From positions 405,876 to 469,875 of the forward strand of contig NPFB01000053.1 of NCBI GenBank assembly GCA_014084085.1: a stretch of DNA of 64,000 nt, written 5' to 3'. This stretch comes from Hondaea fermentalgiana (taxonomy: Eukaryota > Sar > Bigyra > Thraustochytrida > Thraustochytriidae). Positions within the stretch are counted from its first letter, which is position 1; each line of letters opens with the position of its first letter. The notes below the pieces were generated by a model, which had not been told where the DNA came from, made no database searches, and worked only from the letters and a program-made list of their open reading frames with translations. Below are positions 18,356-29,038 of the stretch, in pieces. Position numbers and translations under genes: made by a program.

Positions 18356-19471
18356 TTACGCGGACGCACCAGTGGCTGTGGTCACATTCGCAGAGAGGTC
18401 AGAGGGCGACACCTCGGTGATCACGCCAGCCTCAATAACGCGGCGCGCCTCTGCAAGGAGCTCAGCACTATCGTGAAACTCTTCAACGTTGAGGGGGTCA
18501 TGAACGCGAATTAGCACAGGTGCGTCCTCGCCCCTCTCGAGCCAAGTCTCTCCTCGATTCGCAGGCATGAGTTTGCCAGTCCCGCTAATCGAAATGGGTA
18601 CAACAGGTACTCCGGCCTCTTTGGCAATCACAAAGGCCCCTCGCTTGAAAGGCTGCACAAAACCGTCCCGCGAGCGTGTACCTTCGGCAAATAGATAGAC
18701 CGATACGCCGCTAGCAAGCTTATCCACGCAGGCGTCCACGACAGAGCTACGACTTTCTCGGTTGGCGCGGCGCACGCCGACATGGCCAATGAGGCCCATG
18801 GCCCAGCCCACGAGCGGAATGTAAAAAATCTCCTCCTTGCTAACAAATCGGATCGGAAATGGTAGACACAGCAGTGAATAAATGTCCGTCCAGCTCTGGT
18901 GATTTGACACATAAACTACGGCGTGTCTTCCTTCCGTGAGATGGCGAATCTTGTCAATGCCCTCAAAGCGCGGTGTGAAAAAGGGCGCAATTGTCAGACG
19001 GGCCCATGCTCGCTGCACGTCGTCAAGAAGGTCTCTTCGGTGCGGGTCAAAAACACGAACAAACGGGTAAACAGCAAAAAGAACCATGGACAAGGGAATG
19101 GCCGTGAAACCCGTCCATGCGAAGAACAAATGTGCTCGGACAATTTGCTCCTGGTGTCCCACTACGTAGTGGTACGCCGCGGCGACTGTAAAGGAAGTTG
19201 GGATCACCGCCAACGTTCCGTAGAATATCTTAAAGGTCTTACCTAACACGCGAAGGCTGCGCTGCGCCCATGTGCGCTCGACCCTGCCAAGCCCCGCGCT
19301 GCTTGTGCTCAGGGGGCTCGTCCCGCCCCTCTTAAACAGCAGAAATGTCGGTCGTCGGGACTGCAACACCCGCTCATGTCCGAGGACTCCACTCTCCGTG
19401 ACGCCGTGAAAGACCGATCGACGGGCGCCTTGAAACACAGAAGCCCTGGCGCCCAAACTCGCGCGCAGCAT
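18356..19471 (-). CDS. 1-acyl-sn-glycerol-3-phosphate acyltransferase (PlsC family)
   Basis: 371 residues from the ATG at 19471; the frame extends 87 bases further but only to a GTG. Enzymes of this family acylate lysophosphatidate to phosphatidate in phospholipid and triacylglycerol synthesis. The N-terminal 70 residues are Arg/Ser-rich with no acidic run, which would suit an organelle transit peptide. Two hydrophobic segments follow (IFYGTLAVIPTSFTVAAAY; AIPLSMVLFAVYPF). Catalytic block I is NHQSWTD (about 189), block II FVSKEE, block III FAEGTRSRDG (about 260) and block IV VPVVPISISG. All key residues are present. Substrate position and chain-length preference cannot be read from sequence. 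Confidence 0.92.
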   Translation of the reverse strand: MLRASLGARASVFQGARRSVFHGVTESGVLGHERVLQSRRPTFLLFKRGGTSPLSTSSAGLGRVERTWAQRSLRVLGKTFKIFYGTLAVIPTSFTVAAAYHYVVGHQEQIVRAHLFFAWTGFTAIPLSMVLFAVYPFVRVFDPHRRDLLDDVQRAWARLTIAPFFTPRFEGIDKIRHLTEGRHAVVYVSNHQSWTDIYSLLCLPFPIRFVSKEEIFYIPLVGWAMGLIGHVGVRRANRESRSSVVDACVDKLASGVSVYLFAEGTRSRDGFVQPFKRGAFVIAKEAGVPVVPISISGTGKLMPANRGETWLERGEDAPVLIRVHDPLNVEEFHDSAELLAEARRVIEAGVITEVSPSDLSANVTTATGASA

Positions 19472-20085
19472 CGTCGCGCGCCGTCCCGCGGCGCCTCCGC
19501 GTCGTCGCCGCAAGCAGGACTGGAGGGGGCCATCGCTCCACTCCCTCACCCACGCCACGATTGGGCCTCGTGCGCCGGGGGGTCAGTTCACGACTTGTAT
19601 ACCATCTTCGGATCGATTCTCCCTTATGGGTATGGGGGGCTGGCCGCAGTTATTTGGGCATCGTACCCCCCACAAAATAGCCGTTGATAGGGTGAAGTTG
19701 AACGTAGAAGTTGACGGAGTTCTATCTGCACAAAGCTGCCCTACTGACCCAAATAAGTCACGGCGTAGAGCACTCGGCCCTCGTCGCAATCTGAAAGGCT
19801 CTACCACTGCCGCTGCTGCTACCGCTGCCGCTTTGCCAAGTCCAAAGTCCTCTCGAGGCGGCGGCACGTGACAGTGAGTTCGTTGCAGAGACGGGGCCGA
19901 GTTTCTTTGCGTCCTGCCCGGCGTCGAGGCTTGAGTCTACTTTGCGCAGTCACTGCTCGTGAGCGAAGGAAAAAGGTCAAGACTCCATTGCAACGTGCAA
20001 GGCAGGGCAAAGCAGTTCGCGACGATCAGCATTGTCGTATCTGTCTTCAACTGAACTCGCAACAACCTCAATCAAGGCCAAAAAA
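19472..20085. other. Divergent promoter region: acyltransferase (-) and TKL kinase (+)
   Basis: 614 bases; no convincing coding frame. The frames present are Arg/Ala-rich shadows. Confidence 0.5.
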
Positions 20086-21093
20086 ATGCAGCGAGAGGGC
20101 AAGACCAGAGATGAGGACGACCAGGTCGCAGGCCTGTCAGCCAGCTTCCGTAAACACGCCTGCGTAGATACTGTTGATGACGATGTTGAAGCGTCTGCGG
20201 AGTCCAAAGACGATCTCGAGGGCCAGTGGCGACAAATCGATATTCGCGAGGTGGAGGTTGGAGAGCAAATCGGAGGTGGCGGATTTGCAATTGTATACGA
20301 AGGCTTTTGGAAAGGCAAGCAGGTAGCACTCAAGACGCTGTTTGATCCGCGTGCTGATGCTGCCGTCAAGAAGGAGTTCATGGACGAGCTATTCGTGATG
20401 AGCAAGCTCAAACATCCAAACATTGTGGAAATGTTTGGCGCCTGCACGCGTGCTCCTCGGTTCTGCATGGTGCTTGAGCTGTGCGAGTCGTCTCTCTTTC
20501 ACATCCTACATAATTCCCGCGAGGAACTCCGCGAAAAGCAGCTGCTCGGCATGCAGATCGAGCTCGCTTCTGCCATGGAGTACCTGCATGCGCAGGTTCC
20601 CGCTGTCATCCATCGTGACATTAAGTCACACAACGTGCTCGTGAGCGAAGGTTATCACGTCAAGCTGTGCGACTTCGGACTGGTATCCACCTCCGTCACG
20701 GCCGCGGGTACTCCGGCGTACATGGCTCCGGAACTTCTGCAGAGCGGCCTCTTTTCCCGCAAGGTTGACGTGTACGCCTTTGCAGTTCTCATGTGGGAAA
20801 TGTACACTCGAGCGATTCCTTTTGCTTCATGGGAACCCAGCGACGTTCGTAAATTTGTTGCCGAGGGCAAGCGCCTCGGGTTGCCGCATTCTGGGTACCC
20901 CAAGCAATGCGGCCAGCTCATTGAGCGTTGCTGGGCTTCGGAACCTGACCGGCGCCCCGAATTCAAAAACATCACACGCGCACTCACGCGCATCTATTCA
21001 ACCATTCGTGACGTCTCGCACCTAGACGAAGTCAGCGGTGGCGGTGACGGAGACGCTTTTGATCTCCTCGAGCGCAATGTTTCTAAAAAGTAG
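20086..21093 (+). CDS. Tyrosine-kinase-like (TKL) family protein kinase
   Basis: 335 residues from the first ATG, almost entirely kinase domain. It shows the glycine loop IGGGGFAIVYEGFW, the ATP lysine in VALKTL, the catalytic loop HRDIKSHNVL (about 175-184), DFG in LCDFGLVS and the APE-type segment GTPAYMAPELL. The MLK/Raf-like style of these motifs (IGGGGFAIVYEG, IKSHNVLV) and the DVYAFAVLMWEM segment place it in the TKL group, probably a Ser/Thr kinase. A 60-residue acidic N-terminus carries no domain. No transmembrane segment or partner domain is visible. TKL kinases are expanded in stramenopiles, so an individual role cannot be assigned. Confidence 0.9.
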   Translation: MQREGKTRDEDDQVAGLSASFRKHACVDTVDDDVEASAESKDDLEGQWRQIDIREVEVGEQIGGGGFAIVYEGFWKGKQVALKTLFDPRADAAVKKEFMDELFVMSKLKHPNIVEMFGACTRAPRFCMVLELCESSLFHILHNSREELREKQLLGMQIELASAMEYLHAQVPAVIHRDIKSHNVLVSEGYHVKLCDFGLVSTSVTAAGTPAYMAPELLQSGLFSRKVDVYAFAVLMWEMYTRAIPFASWEPSDVRKFVAEGKRLGLPHSGYPKQCGQLIERCWASEPDRRPEFKNITRALTRIYSTIRDVSHLDEVSGGGDGDAFDLLERNVSKK

Positions 21094-21499
21094 CTTCGTC
21101 TTAACAAATTTTGCTTATGATCTCTGCATCCCTGCTGCTGCTAAATTTCCACATCATTGGTGGTACCATATGGTATCAACCACTTGGTTGGTACGTACGA
21201 AGTATACTCTTTTCTTTTCTTTTCTTTTCTTTTCATGATTTGTTTGTTTTCCTCGTAGTCTTCATCCCTCCATCCCTCCATCCATCAATTGCTTGCTTGC
21301 TTGCTTGCTGACTTGCTTGCTTGCTGACTAGCTAGCATTGCGATGCATTGCAATGCACTTCGAGATGAAAGAGTTAAGTTTGTTCTTTGTTTTTTACGAG
21401 AAATCAGATCGAAAAAGCGTTGTGGTCCCAACCAACTTGAGCTTGAAGCCTGAGCTGGCTGGCTGGCTGGCTGGCTGGCGTGCTGTCTCAAATTCCTTA
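21094..21499. other. Convergent 3' spacer rich in simple repeats
   Basis: 406 bases between the kinase and MCM3 stops. It contains TTTTC pentamers (about 21207-21235), ATCC units, GCTTG/GCTT tracts (21284-21318), GCATTGCGATGCATTGCAATGC (in part palindromic, about 21334-21355) and a CTGG tract (21450-21478). No gene. Confidence 0.65.
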
Positions 21500-24112
21500 C
21501 TAAATCATGGTAATCATGCCGTCACGGTACATGATGCGGTTACGCGCTTCGAGACGCTCCAAAATGAGGTCGAACTCACGTCGCGAGTACGGCCTTGCTC
21601 CAGGAATAGTCTTTTTCAGCTCCTTGTTGGCAGCGTCAAAGACGTCGCTTGATTCGAGCATGTCGTTCCGCTGTTCGCGTGAGACCTTGAGCACGGTTGT
21701 CTTGACAAGCTTGAAGCGCTCCGAGTTCTCGTCAACCACCTCCTCTTCGTTGCTGCTGTGGTCCTCGGCCATGCCATCATCCTCGCTGTCGCTATCAAGA
21801 GAGGGCTTTTTGGATCGTCGACCAGCCGATCGCGGCGCAGAATCGAGACGGGAGCGCTTCCTGCGTTTGCGCGACGCGGGCGTTGCGCCTGCAGGCAAAC
21901 TACTATTCTGTGTCCCACGTGCGTTTTCATCGCCGTCATTGTCGTCGTCGCCACTGTCTCGACCATCTCCAGCATTTAAGCCATCGTCGCTCGAATCGTC
22001 GCTCATATCGTCGCCGGAGTGTCTCCGAACGCGATCTGTCGGGGCGGGGACTTCATTTCCTGGCTGCTGGTTGCGTAAGGCGTCGCCCTCAGCATCAGTT
22101 GGCGGCATGGTATCGTGGTACAGAGCGTAACGCATGGTACGAAGGGCCTCTTCTGCATCGCAGACCTCGACCTCGCTCGAAAGCCGTGCCTTGGCGTGGG
22201 CAGTGGCGAGACGAATGAAACTTTCGAGCTGGCGCGCGGTCACCGGGAGAGTCTTTGTGGCCTGCTCCTGACGAAGCGAAGCGTACTCCTGATTGATAAA
22301 GTCAGACGCTTCCATGGTCAATACCGGTTTGATCCGACTTTTTGCGTAGTGAATGTATTTACGAATAAATTCCGGATGCAAGAGTTGATCGCGACGGCCA
22401 GCACCCGCGGCAAATCCACCGTGGAGCATCGGGTTAAATTTCTGATGCACTGGGGCGGTCATATCCTCGCGATCCTCCGTCTCCTCAAGAGCACTTGCGG
22501 TCATGTCGCTCCCACCAGAGCGGAACGGGAGGCCCTCCTGCCCCGGACGTTGGTAGCGATGGAGCCTGAGGATATGATCGGAAATGGCTCGGTCGTGCTC
22601 CGGGTTGAGATTATCCAGGACAATAAAGAGCAGATCAAAACGCGAAAGCAAGGAGTCAGGAAGGTTCACGTTGCGTTGCGGGGAGAGATCCTTGTCGTAT
22701 TGGCCATAAATTGGATTGGCTGCTGCGACAACAGAGCAGCGGGCATTGAGCGACGCATGGATGCCAGCCTTGGCAATGGTCACCGTTTGCTGCTCCATGA
22801 CCTCGTGAATGGCCACACGGTCATTGTCGCCCATTTTGTCGAACTCGTCAATACATACCACGCCTCGGTCGGCGAGAACCATGGCACCAGCCTCGAGGCG
22901 GCGCTCGCGCGTCTCTGGATCGGTCGTGACCGCGGCGGTGAGGCCGACGCCTGTGGAACCGCGACCTGTGGTGGACACTGCAAGCGGTGCGATGCCCAAG
23001 ACAAAGCGCAACAGCTGCGACTTGGCTGTGGACGGGTCACCGACCATGAGAATGTTGATGTCGCCGCGCAGATGGGTGCCGTTTTCAAGGTTCTTTTCCA
23101 TGCCTCCGAGAAGCAGGAGCAAAAGGGACTTCTTGATGAACTCGTGACCATAAATGGAGGGTGCAAGAGAGCGTGAGAGAACCTGGAAAACGTTGCGGTC
23201 CTGCGCAAGTTCCCTAATGTTCTGCAAGTCGCCCGTGGTCATGGTTATGCCCTGCACCTCGTCGCCGATTGTTTGCACTGAATTGGCCACGAGCTTGCTC
23301 AGGTAAGACTGGCCAACGCCAGTCCCCAAAGGAATGGCGCGGAAAACGCCAACGACCTTGACGCGATCGCCTGGCTTGCAACGGTCGACGAGGTCATGAT
23401 CGAGGATGACGTCCACAGAACGTGGCAGCTGACCCATCGGAGCACGCTCTGGCATTTCCTGGATTGTGAGCGTCTGGAAGTCCTTAAAGGCAGAATAACC
23501 AAACTCGGTCTCAAGTGGGTTTCCCTCGGCGTCCACCTTGGGCTGTACAGTCGTGGTAGGCAAACCGTCGAGGGAGGTTGCGTCGCGGTAGTTTCGAATC
23601 ACGTGCTTGTTGGTCACCGGACAGTAGTGCACGCTTTTGACGAGCTTTGGACGCACAATCGACATTTTCGTGACAATACCTTCGACGCAGATGAGCTGCC
23701 CAAGACACCTAGCAAGCATGGCACGCGGTGAGACGTGATTGGCGCCAAAGCTGCCGATGAAGCCGACGTGAAACTTGACTTTGTCGTCGCGAAGCTCTTC
23801 CGCCTGGTGCTGCGCCAGCGTCACTTGCTCGATAGCCGATTCGAAGGCCTTAATGTACGGTAGTGGCGTACGAAGCAAGTTGCCCGTGAGCTCTGCATCG
23901 TGTTTACGAAGATCGTTCATGTCCACGTGCAAGCGGTATACCTTGCGCTCGACCATTTCTTCAATCTTGTCGGCGTAGACTTCTCGAAGGTCCGAGTCCC
24001 GCAGAAACGAGGTGAACGTGTTTACCAGCTCCTCATGGTCCAAGTCTTGGCCCTCATCCATGCCGACATCCTGGAGCTGGCTACCGAGGCCGTCCTGCAG
24101 GACCGCGCTCAT
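21500..24112 (-). CDS. MCM3: DNA replication licensing factor MCM3
   Basis: 870 residues, single exon, ATG at 24112. It is a subunit of the MCM2-7 replicative helicase. The N-terminal MCM domain includes the OB fold (QLICVEGIVTKMSIVRPKLV). The AAA+ domain has Walker A GDPSTAKSQ (about 356), Walker B VCIDEFDKM (about 419) and the arginine-finger segment SRFDLLF (about 490). The MCM3-specific signature is RCSVVAAANPIYGQYD, and the C-terminal winged-helix linker FIRKYIHYAKSRIKPVLT also fits MCM3. After the helicase comes a Ser/Asp-rich spacer with basic patches (ASRKRRKRSR), typical of MCM3 nuclear localisation and regulation, then a conserved-looking C-terminal wHTH (RREFDLILERLEARNRIMY). It is complete and ordinary for the family. 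Confidence 0.97.
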   Translation of the reverse strand: MSAVLQDGLGSQLQDVGMDEGQDLDHEELVNTFTSFLRDSDLREVYADKIEEMVERKVYRLHVDMNDLRKHDAELTGNLLRTPLPYIKAFESAIEQVTLAQHQAEELRDDKVKFHVGFIGSFGANHVSPRAMLARCLGQLICVEGIVTKMSIVRPKLVKSVHYCPVTNKHVIRNYRDATSLDGLPTTTVQPKVDAEGNPLETEFGYSAFKDFQTLTIQEMPERAPMGQLPRSVDVILDHDLVDRCKPGDRVKVVGVFRAIPLGTGVGQSYLSKLVANSVQTIGDEVQGITMTTGDLQNIRELAQDRNVFQVLSRSLAPSIYGHEFIKKSLLLLLLGGMEKNLENGTHLRGDINILMVGDPSTAKSQLLRFVLGIAPLAVSTTGRGSTGVGLTAAVTTDPETRERRLEAGAMVLADRGVVCIDEFDKMGDNDRVAIHEVMEQQTVTIAKAGIHASLNARCSVVAAANPIYGQYDKDLSPQRNVNLPDSLLSRFDLLFIVLDNLNPEHDRAISDHILRLHRYQRPGQEGLPFRSGGSDMTASALEETEDREDMTAPVHQKFNPMLHGGFAAGAGRRDQLLHPEFIRKYIHYAKSRIKPVLTMEASDFINQEYASLRQEQATKTLPVTARQLESFIRLATAHAKARLSSEVEVCDAEEALRTMRYALYHDTMPPTDAEGDALRNQQPGNEVPAPTDRVRRHSGDDMSDDSSDDGLNAGDGRDSGDDDNDGDENARGTQNSSLPAGATPASRKRRKRSRLDSAPRSAGRRSKKPSLDSDSEDDGMAEDHSSNEEEVVDENSERFKLVKTTVLKVSREQRNDMLESSDVFDAANKELKKTIPGARPYSRREFDLILERLEARNRIMYRDGMITMI

Positions 24113-24738
24113 GGTGGTTTGCTTCGAACGATCTCGCTGTCTTGTCCTTGACGAGGATCACGAGGACAGAAAAGAAGAAGAAGCAGAAGAAGAAAGGCAC
24201 TGTACGCTTGGAGAGGGCCACCGAACGCGCGCGCGACCGAAGCGCGAGCAACGCCGGCCCTGCGCGTTATTGCCCTCTCGCGCACGCCGTCAAGCGGGGT
24301 TTGTCTATGCATCACACGGGGGCTCGGCGACAGTTAGGTTAAAGGGAACACGGGGAACGTACTCTCAGCATCTAGGCCTGATTGCGAAAAGAAGAAAAAA
24401 AAATGGAGAAAAAAAAAAACAAATCAAAAGAAAGACATGTTTGCGTGAAGGACGAAGTTATTAAGCACACAGACTTGGCTGCAGCAGGTAAGAGATCTTT
24501 GTGGAAAACGGCAGAAGGCCTTTTCCTAGAAAAGAAACAGCAATAAAATTCGGTTGATGAAAGTCTTCGTCTGAACCGAGCGTGGCCGGAAAGCATCGCA
24601 GAGAAACAAGTTCACGTTGACACGCACATAACAAGTGATGTCTGGACGTGAGTAAAAAAAAACACCTTGACACGAGAAAGATGGAACTCAAAGCAAGCAC
24701 AAGGGCCGCGCAGGCTTTACGAAAAGGAGCCCAACAAC
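24113..24738. other. Intergenic between MCM3 (5') and MST-type kinase (3')
   Basis: 626 bases; A-rich runs near 24395-24420 and 24650-24662, otherwise unremarkable. It should contain the MCM3 promoter. No gene seen. Confidence 0.5.
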
Positions 24739-26106
24739 TTATTCCGGATCGTCGACCATCTTGAGCAGCGCAGCGCGGCGCTCGTCGTAGGCCTTTTTGA
24801 GCTCAGCAACGTCGCGCTGGAACTGATGGTCCAAGTTCTGAAGACGATTCGTGAGCTCAATCATCTCCTGCGCGTTGTCCGGGATGGTCCAATCATCATC
24901 ATCCTCATCCAATTGCTGCTTGTGCGCCTTCTTCTTGGTTTTGTGTGACATAAAGTAGCGCATAAAGCTCGCTTCCCTGGGTTGCACCGTAGAGGTGGGC
25001 GGGGTAAAGATGGAGGTGCCATAGCCAGAGCCATTGGCTACAAGTGTGCCAGAATCCTCATTCATTTCCATGGTGTCTCTTCCACTCCGTGCCTTGGAGG
25101 TTCTGCGCTGCATGCTATCCACATAACGCGCCGTCTTGCCGCGCGTACCGGAAATGCTCGTAGCGATGCCCTGCGACCGGTTCTGAGACTCCACGAGGCG
25201 AGCTTCGTTGATCTCCTCGAGGTGGTCGCTCACGAGCTTCTCGATGATGGGAGAATAGCCACGGTTCTCACCCGAGTCCAGCTCGTCGACAGTGTCCCGC
25301 ACAAAGGGGTGTTCCATGAGCTCTTGCGCAGTAGGGCGTTTCGACGGGTCCTTTTGCAAGCATTGCTTAAGAAAGTCTTGGAGTTCGTCGGAAAACTCAT
25401 CGGGGTGCAAAAAGTTGGGAGGCGGCCGTGAGGGGATCATGAAGATGGCGCGCATGGGGTGAATGTTAGAGTACGGTGGTTCCTGATCGGCCATTTCGAT
25501 AATCGTAATGCCTAGCGACCAAATATCGGCCTTGCCATCGTAGCTGCTCTCCGAGATGACCTCTGGGCTCATCCAAAAGGGCGTGCCGATGACGGTGCGT
25601 CTCTTCGACTGGTCGGCCTCGAGCCTGGCACTGACGCCAAAGTCGGCAAGCTTGGCGTGGCCAGACTCTGTCAAGAGGATGTTTCCGGCCTTGATATCAC
25701 GGTGAATCATGCGCTGCGAGTGCAGGTAATGGAGGCCCAATAGCACCGACGCGCTGATGACGCGAATTTCGTTTTCCGTGAGAGAGACATCGCAAATATG
25801 GATCAGGTCGTTGACAGAGCCGGCCATGCATAGCTCCATGACGATCCAGATGCGGTCTTGCTGAGCGTCTTTGTAGGCGCCGACGAACTCCACGATGAAA
25901 GTGTCCTTGGTGCTCTTGAGAATATCGATTTCTTTCTCAAGGTCCGCAAGGTCATCTTCGATCGGAATGATCTTCACCGCCACGAAACCGTCGGACCCGT
26001 CCTTGTAGCTCGCCTTGAACACCTCGCCGTAGCTTCCCTCGCCCAGGCTCTCCTCCAGCTCGAAGAGCTCCTCCGGGTCGCCTTTCTCGAGGCCGCGCAT
26101 GGTCAT
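24739..26106 (-). CDS. Hippo/MST-type STE20 kinase with SARAH domain
   Basis: 455 residues. The N-terminal kinase has the glycine loop LGEGSYGEVFKA (21-32), lysine in VAVKII (45), HRDIKAGN (135-142), DFG (155-157) and the GCK-II activation segment TVIGTPFWMSPEV (171-183). The middle is Ser/Thr-rich. The last ~45 residues, with MIELTNRLQNLDHQFQRDV and ELKKAYDERRAALLKM, fit the SARAH coiled coil of MST1/2 and Hippo, which mediates dimerisation and binding to Salvador and RASSF proteins. Kinase plus SARAH in this order defines the MST/Hippo/krsA family, whose substrates are NDR/LATS kinases with MOB. All catalytic residues are present. It starts at the only good ATG and is divergent from the ankyrin gene across a GC-rich gapped promoter. 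Confidence 0.92.
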   Translation of the reverse strand: MTMRGLEKGDPEELFELEESLGEGSYGEVFKASYKDGSDGFVAVKIIPIEDDLADLEKEIDILKSTKDTFIVEFVGAYKDAQQDRIWIVMELCMAGSVNDLIHICDVSLTENEIRVISASVLLGLHYLHSQRMIHRDIKAGNILLTESGHAKLADFGVSARLEADQSKRRTVIGTPFWMSPEVISESSYDGKADIWSLGITIIEMADQEPPYSNIHPMRAIFMIPSRPPPNFLHPDEFSDELQDFLKQCLQKDPSKRPTAQELMEHPFVRDTVDELDSGENRGYSPIIEKLVSDHLEEINEARLVESQNRSQGIATSISGTRGKTARYVDSMQRRTSKARSGRDTMEMNEDSGTLVANGSGYGTSIFTPPTSTVQPREASFMRYFMSHKTKKKAHKQQLDEDDDDWTIPDNAQEMIELTNRLQNLDHQFQRDVAELKKAYDERRAALLKMVDDPE

Positions 26107-26797
26107 CTTTCGCGTCGAAGCGCCGCGTCTCGCGGAGACGGGAGATGAAGAGCGCTTGCTCCTCCTCCTCCTCCGCCTCCTCCTCCTCCTCCGCGCGGCC
26201 TCTCCTCCGGCTGCTCGCTCGCTCCTCCGCGTCGCCGCGACGGAGGCCGGCGCTCGCCTCGTGGAGCACGTGCACGAGCGAGCCAGCGCCCGCTGGCGTA
26301 GGTTACTTTCTCGCGCTCTCGCTCGGCCAGCGGGCGCGCGCGGGCGGGCGGCGCGGGNNNNNNNNNNNNNNNNNNNNNNNNNNNNNNNNNNNNNNNNNNN
26401 NNNNNNNNNNNNNNNNNNNNNNNNNNNNNNNNNNNNNNNNNNNNNNNNNNNNNNNNNGGGTTTGTCTGCGCGAAGGGGCCGCCCGGCCGCCGCCGTCGGG
26501 ACCGGGCCGCCTTAACGCCCGCTCGCGTACCTTCTTGCTCGCCACCTTGAGTACCCGCGCGTGTGCACAGCGTTAAGGCGGCCAGGCGGGGGACCGCCCT
26601 GTGCGCGCACCCCGCGCGCACCCGTGTGTACTCGAGGGTGTGTGCCGTGTCGGCATGCGCGTGTGCGCGGCTCTCTTTTTCTTCCCTCGCGCCCCCTGAC
26701 AGCGCGGACCTGAGAGCGCCCTCGAGCGAGCTCGAGAGCGCGAGAGAGCGCGCAAGGCAAGGAAAGCGAAAGTCGGGCGCGGCAAGGGGGCGTGGAG
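26107..26797. other. GC-rich divergent promoter region containing an assembly gap
   Basis: 691 bases between divergent starts of the MST-type kinase and the ankyrin protein. CTC-rich just upstream of the kinase ATG (about 26158-26195), then CpG-dense sequence on both sides of the N run. No supportable gene. Confidence 0.6.
26358..26457. other. Assembly gap (100 N)
   Basis: Exactly 100 N in CpG-dense sequence. Confidence 0.99.
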
Positions 26798-27964
26798 ATG
26801 CGGGAGGGCATGAAGCGCGATGCGGGCTCGGACGTCGCTCCAGCGGGAGTGGCGGCCAAGAACGCAAGTCTCGCGGCGGTGTGGAGGCAAGACCGCACCA
26901 TTAGGCTGGCGTCAGAGGAGCTCGCGCGATGCAAGGAAGAGCAGGCAGCTCTTGACCGCGGAGAGGCTCACGCGGGGGTCTTGCGCGAGACGCCGAGGCG
27001 GAGAGACGAAAGAAACCTACTCTGGAGCGAAGCGCTGCGCGAGGAGCGTCGGCGACGCGAAAGAACCAAGGCCTACGACGTGATTTTTGAGCAAGAGCAA
27101 GCTGCAGATGCAAAGCTGGCCGTCGCGCACGGACGCGCGCACGTACGTGGTCGATTGCCCCGACTCCAAGACGACATGCTCCGACGACCGGGTGTCGGGA
27201 ATGATTCGGACGTCTTTGCAAAAGCCGCTGCGCAAAATGTCAATATTTCTGGCCCGCACAAACTGGCACCTCTTCATCTTGCTATTTTGCAGCAAAAACC
27301 CAGAATACTAAGTCAACTTCTTGCACAAGCTACATGCAGAGTTGACGCTCAGGACGCCGCAGGATATACGGCGCTTCATCACGCGTTGAGCCTCGGGAAC
27401 AAAGGTCTGGTGATGGCCAGGATGCTGGTGGATGCCGGCGCAGATATGACGGTTCGAAATCGGGCGGGTCTCAATCCCATCGAGTCAGCGCTTGCTCTTC
27501 ATCTGTACAACGAAATGGCAATCTTTCTTGAGCAATTTTCCACATGGGACCTAGCTTGCTGCATTGCAAGGCGTTTCTTCCTCGACTATTTCTCCGGTGA
27601 CCCCGTCTACCATCATTACAAGAATCTGAATTACGAACATGCAATCTTCATGGCATACGCGGTGGTGATGCACCCTAGCGCTCTGCGCGGAGGCCTGCAG
27701 CTTCGTATGAAGCTGCGTCAATTTTTCAACAAGGAACGGACCATGAACAATCTCGAGCGTTTCTTTCACGATATTCGTGGAGATCATCGCTATGATACAT
27801 CCAAGAACGGACGCTTTGACTTTCACACGCCACTGAAGCAAAAGCATAAAGACGAGCCCTTGAAAAAACAGCTCTTGCAAGCGCACAAAAACTTAGAGGC
27901 TAAAGAGGCACTGAGGCGAGGAGGGTCCCAGAAAGCACTGAACAATGGCGCAACCGGAAACGGA

Positions 27965-28005
<41 letters not shown>

Positions 28006-28819
28006 ACGCGATGAGCTTGATCTCATTCCTTTCGGTATGTTTGTCGAATTTAAACGTAGCAAGTTGCGCCGTTGGCACACCAAGGCACAAGCCTGGGACT
28101 TTAGCAAGTGCCCGGACCGAATTGCTCGATTTGCCTTCCAGGGCCGACTCTCATCAAAGGAGATTTCGGAAAAGCTTACGCAAGGCCGGCAAGCCTTTGC
28201 GGACTGGCGAGATGCCAACCGACAAACGCTTCGTGACGATGAGGATCGCCGACTTCGTCAAGTTGCCGATGCCGTACGCCTTCGGAAGCTTCGCAAGGAT
28301 CGTGCGGCCAAACTCGAGCAGCAGCGCATCGAAGAGGAGCGCATTCGACAGGAGCGCGCCAAGAAGGGTCTCGACAAGATGGATCCAGATGCAAAGGTTG
28401 TCCTTAGCGGCGCTGAGGTTATCTATGACATTGACGAGGGACAAACATCAGCCACGTACACGATATGTCTCGGAACACGACCCGTTGCGCCTGTGCTTGT
28501 CAAGCTTTCCGTTATTTCTGCGCCGACAGCTACCGCCCCTGATGCTGTTGACGATGGCACGAAAGATCAGACTCAGTTTCTCATTCGCCCCACGTTGGTT
28601 ACTTTTACCCCCAAGAATTGGGAAGAACCGCGACAGGTGGAGGTCTGGCCCAAAGATGACGACGCTCTTGTGCGTATGAAGCGCAAGGTTACTCAAGGCC
28701 CTGCGGGCGTGTGCGACCACAAACTTGTACATGTGATTCCGAGCACCACAGACTGGAGCTACAAGCATCCCGATCTTGTGTGGGAACCTGTACAAGACCC
28801 AGTTCTCAGCGTTGTGTAG
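26798..28819 (+). CDS. Ankyrin-repeat protein with C-terminal Calx-beta-like domain
   Basis: 673 residues from the first ATG (26798; a second is at 26810). The N-terminus is charged and helical with Arg/Glu repeats. Ankyrin repeats at about 155-240 include LAPLHLAILQQKPRILSQLL and GYTALHHALSLGNKGLV. A helical region of unknown type follows, interrupted by a poly-Asp run (about 392-402). Then comes a charged coiled coil (RRLRQVADAVRLRKLRKDRA). The C-terminal ~110 residues contain VTFTPKNWEEPRQVEVWPKD, the repeat pattern of Calx-beta and related Ig-like beta domains. No signal peptide or membrane segment is visible, so if Calx-beta it would be cytosolic, as in flagellar and exchanger proteins. 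Function unknown. Confidence 0.75.
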
Positions 28820-29038
28820 ATTTGCTTCCGGGTTCAGAAAAAGTCATTGATGATCTCAACGCTGCGAATTATCGAGTTGCCAAGACTCACGACACAAAAG
28901 CATCTCGAACGTGAATTTTGTTTTCCTATCTTTTTTGTATCATAAATGTTCGAAGTTTGCATCTTGAGGACACAATTTGGTGCTTCGTGCGATCTTCACT
29001 GCACGTGAGAAATAATAAAAAAGAAATGGAACGCTCAA

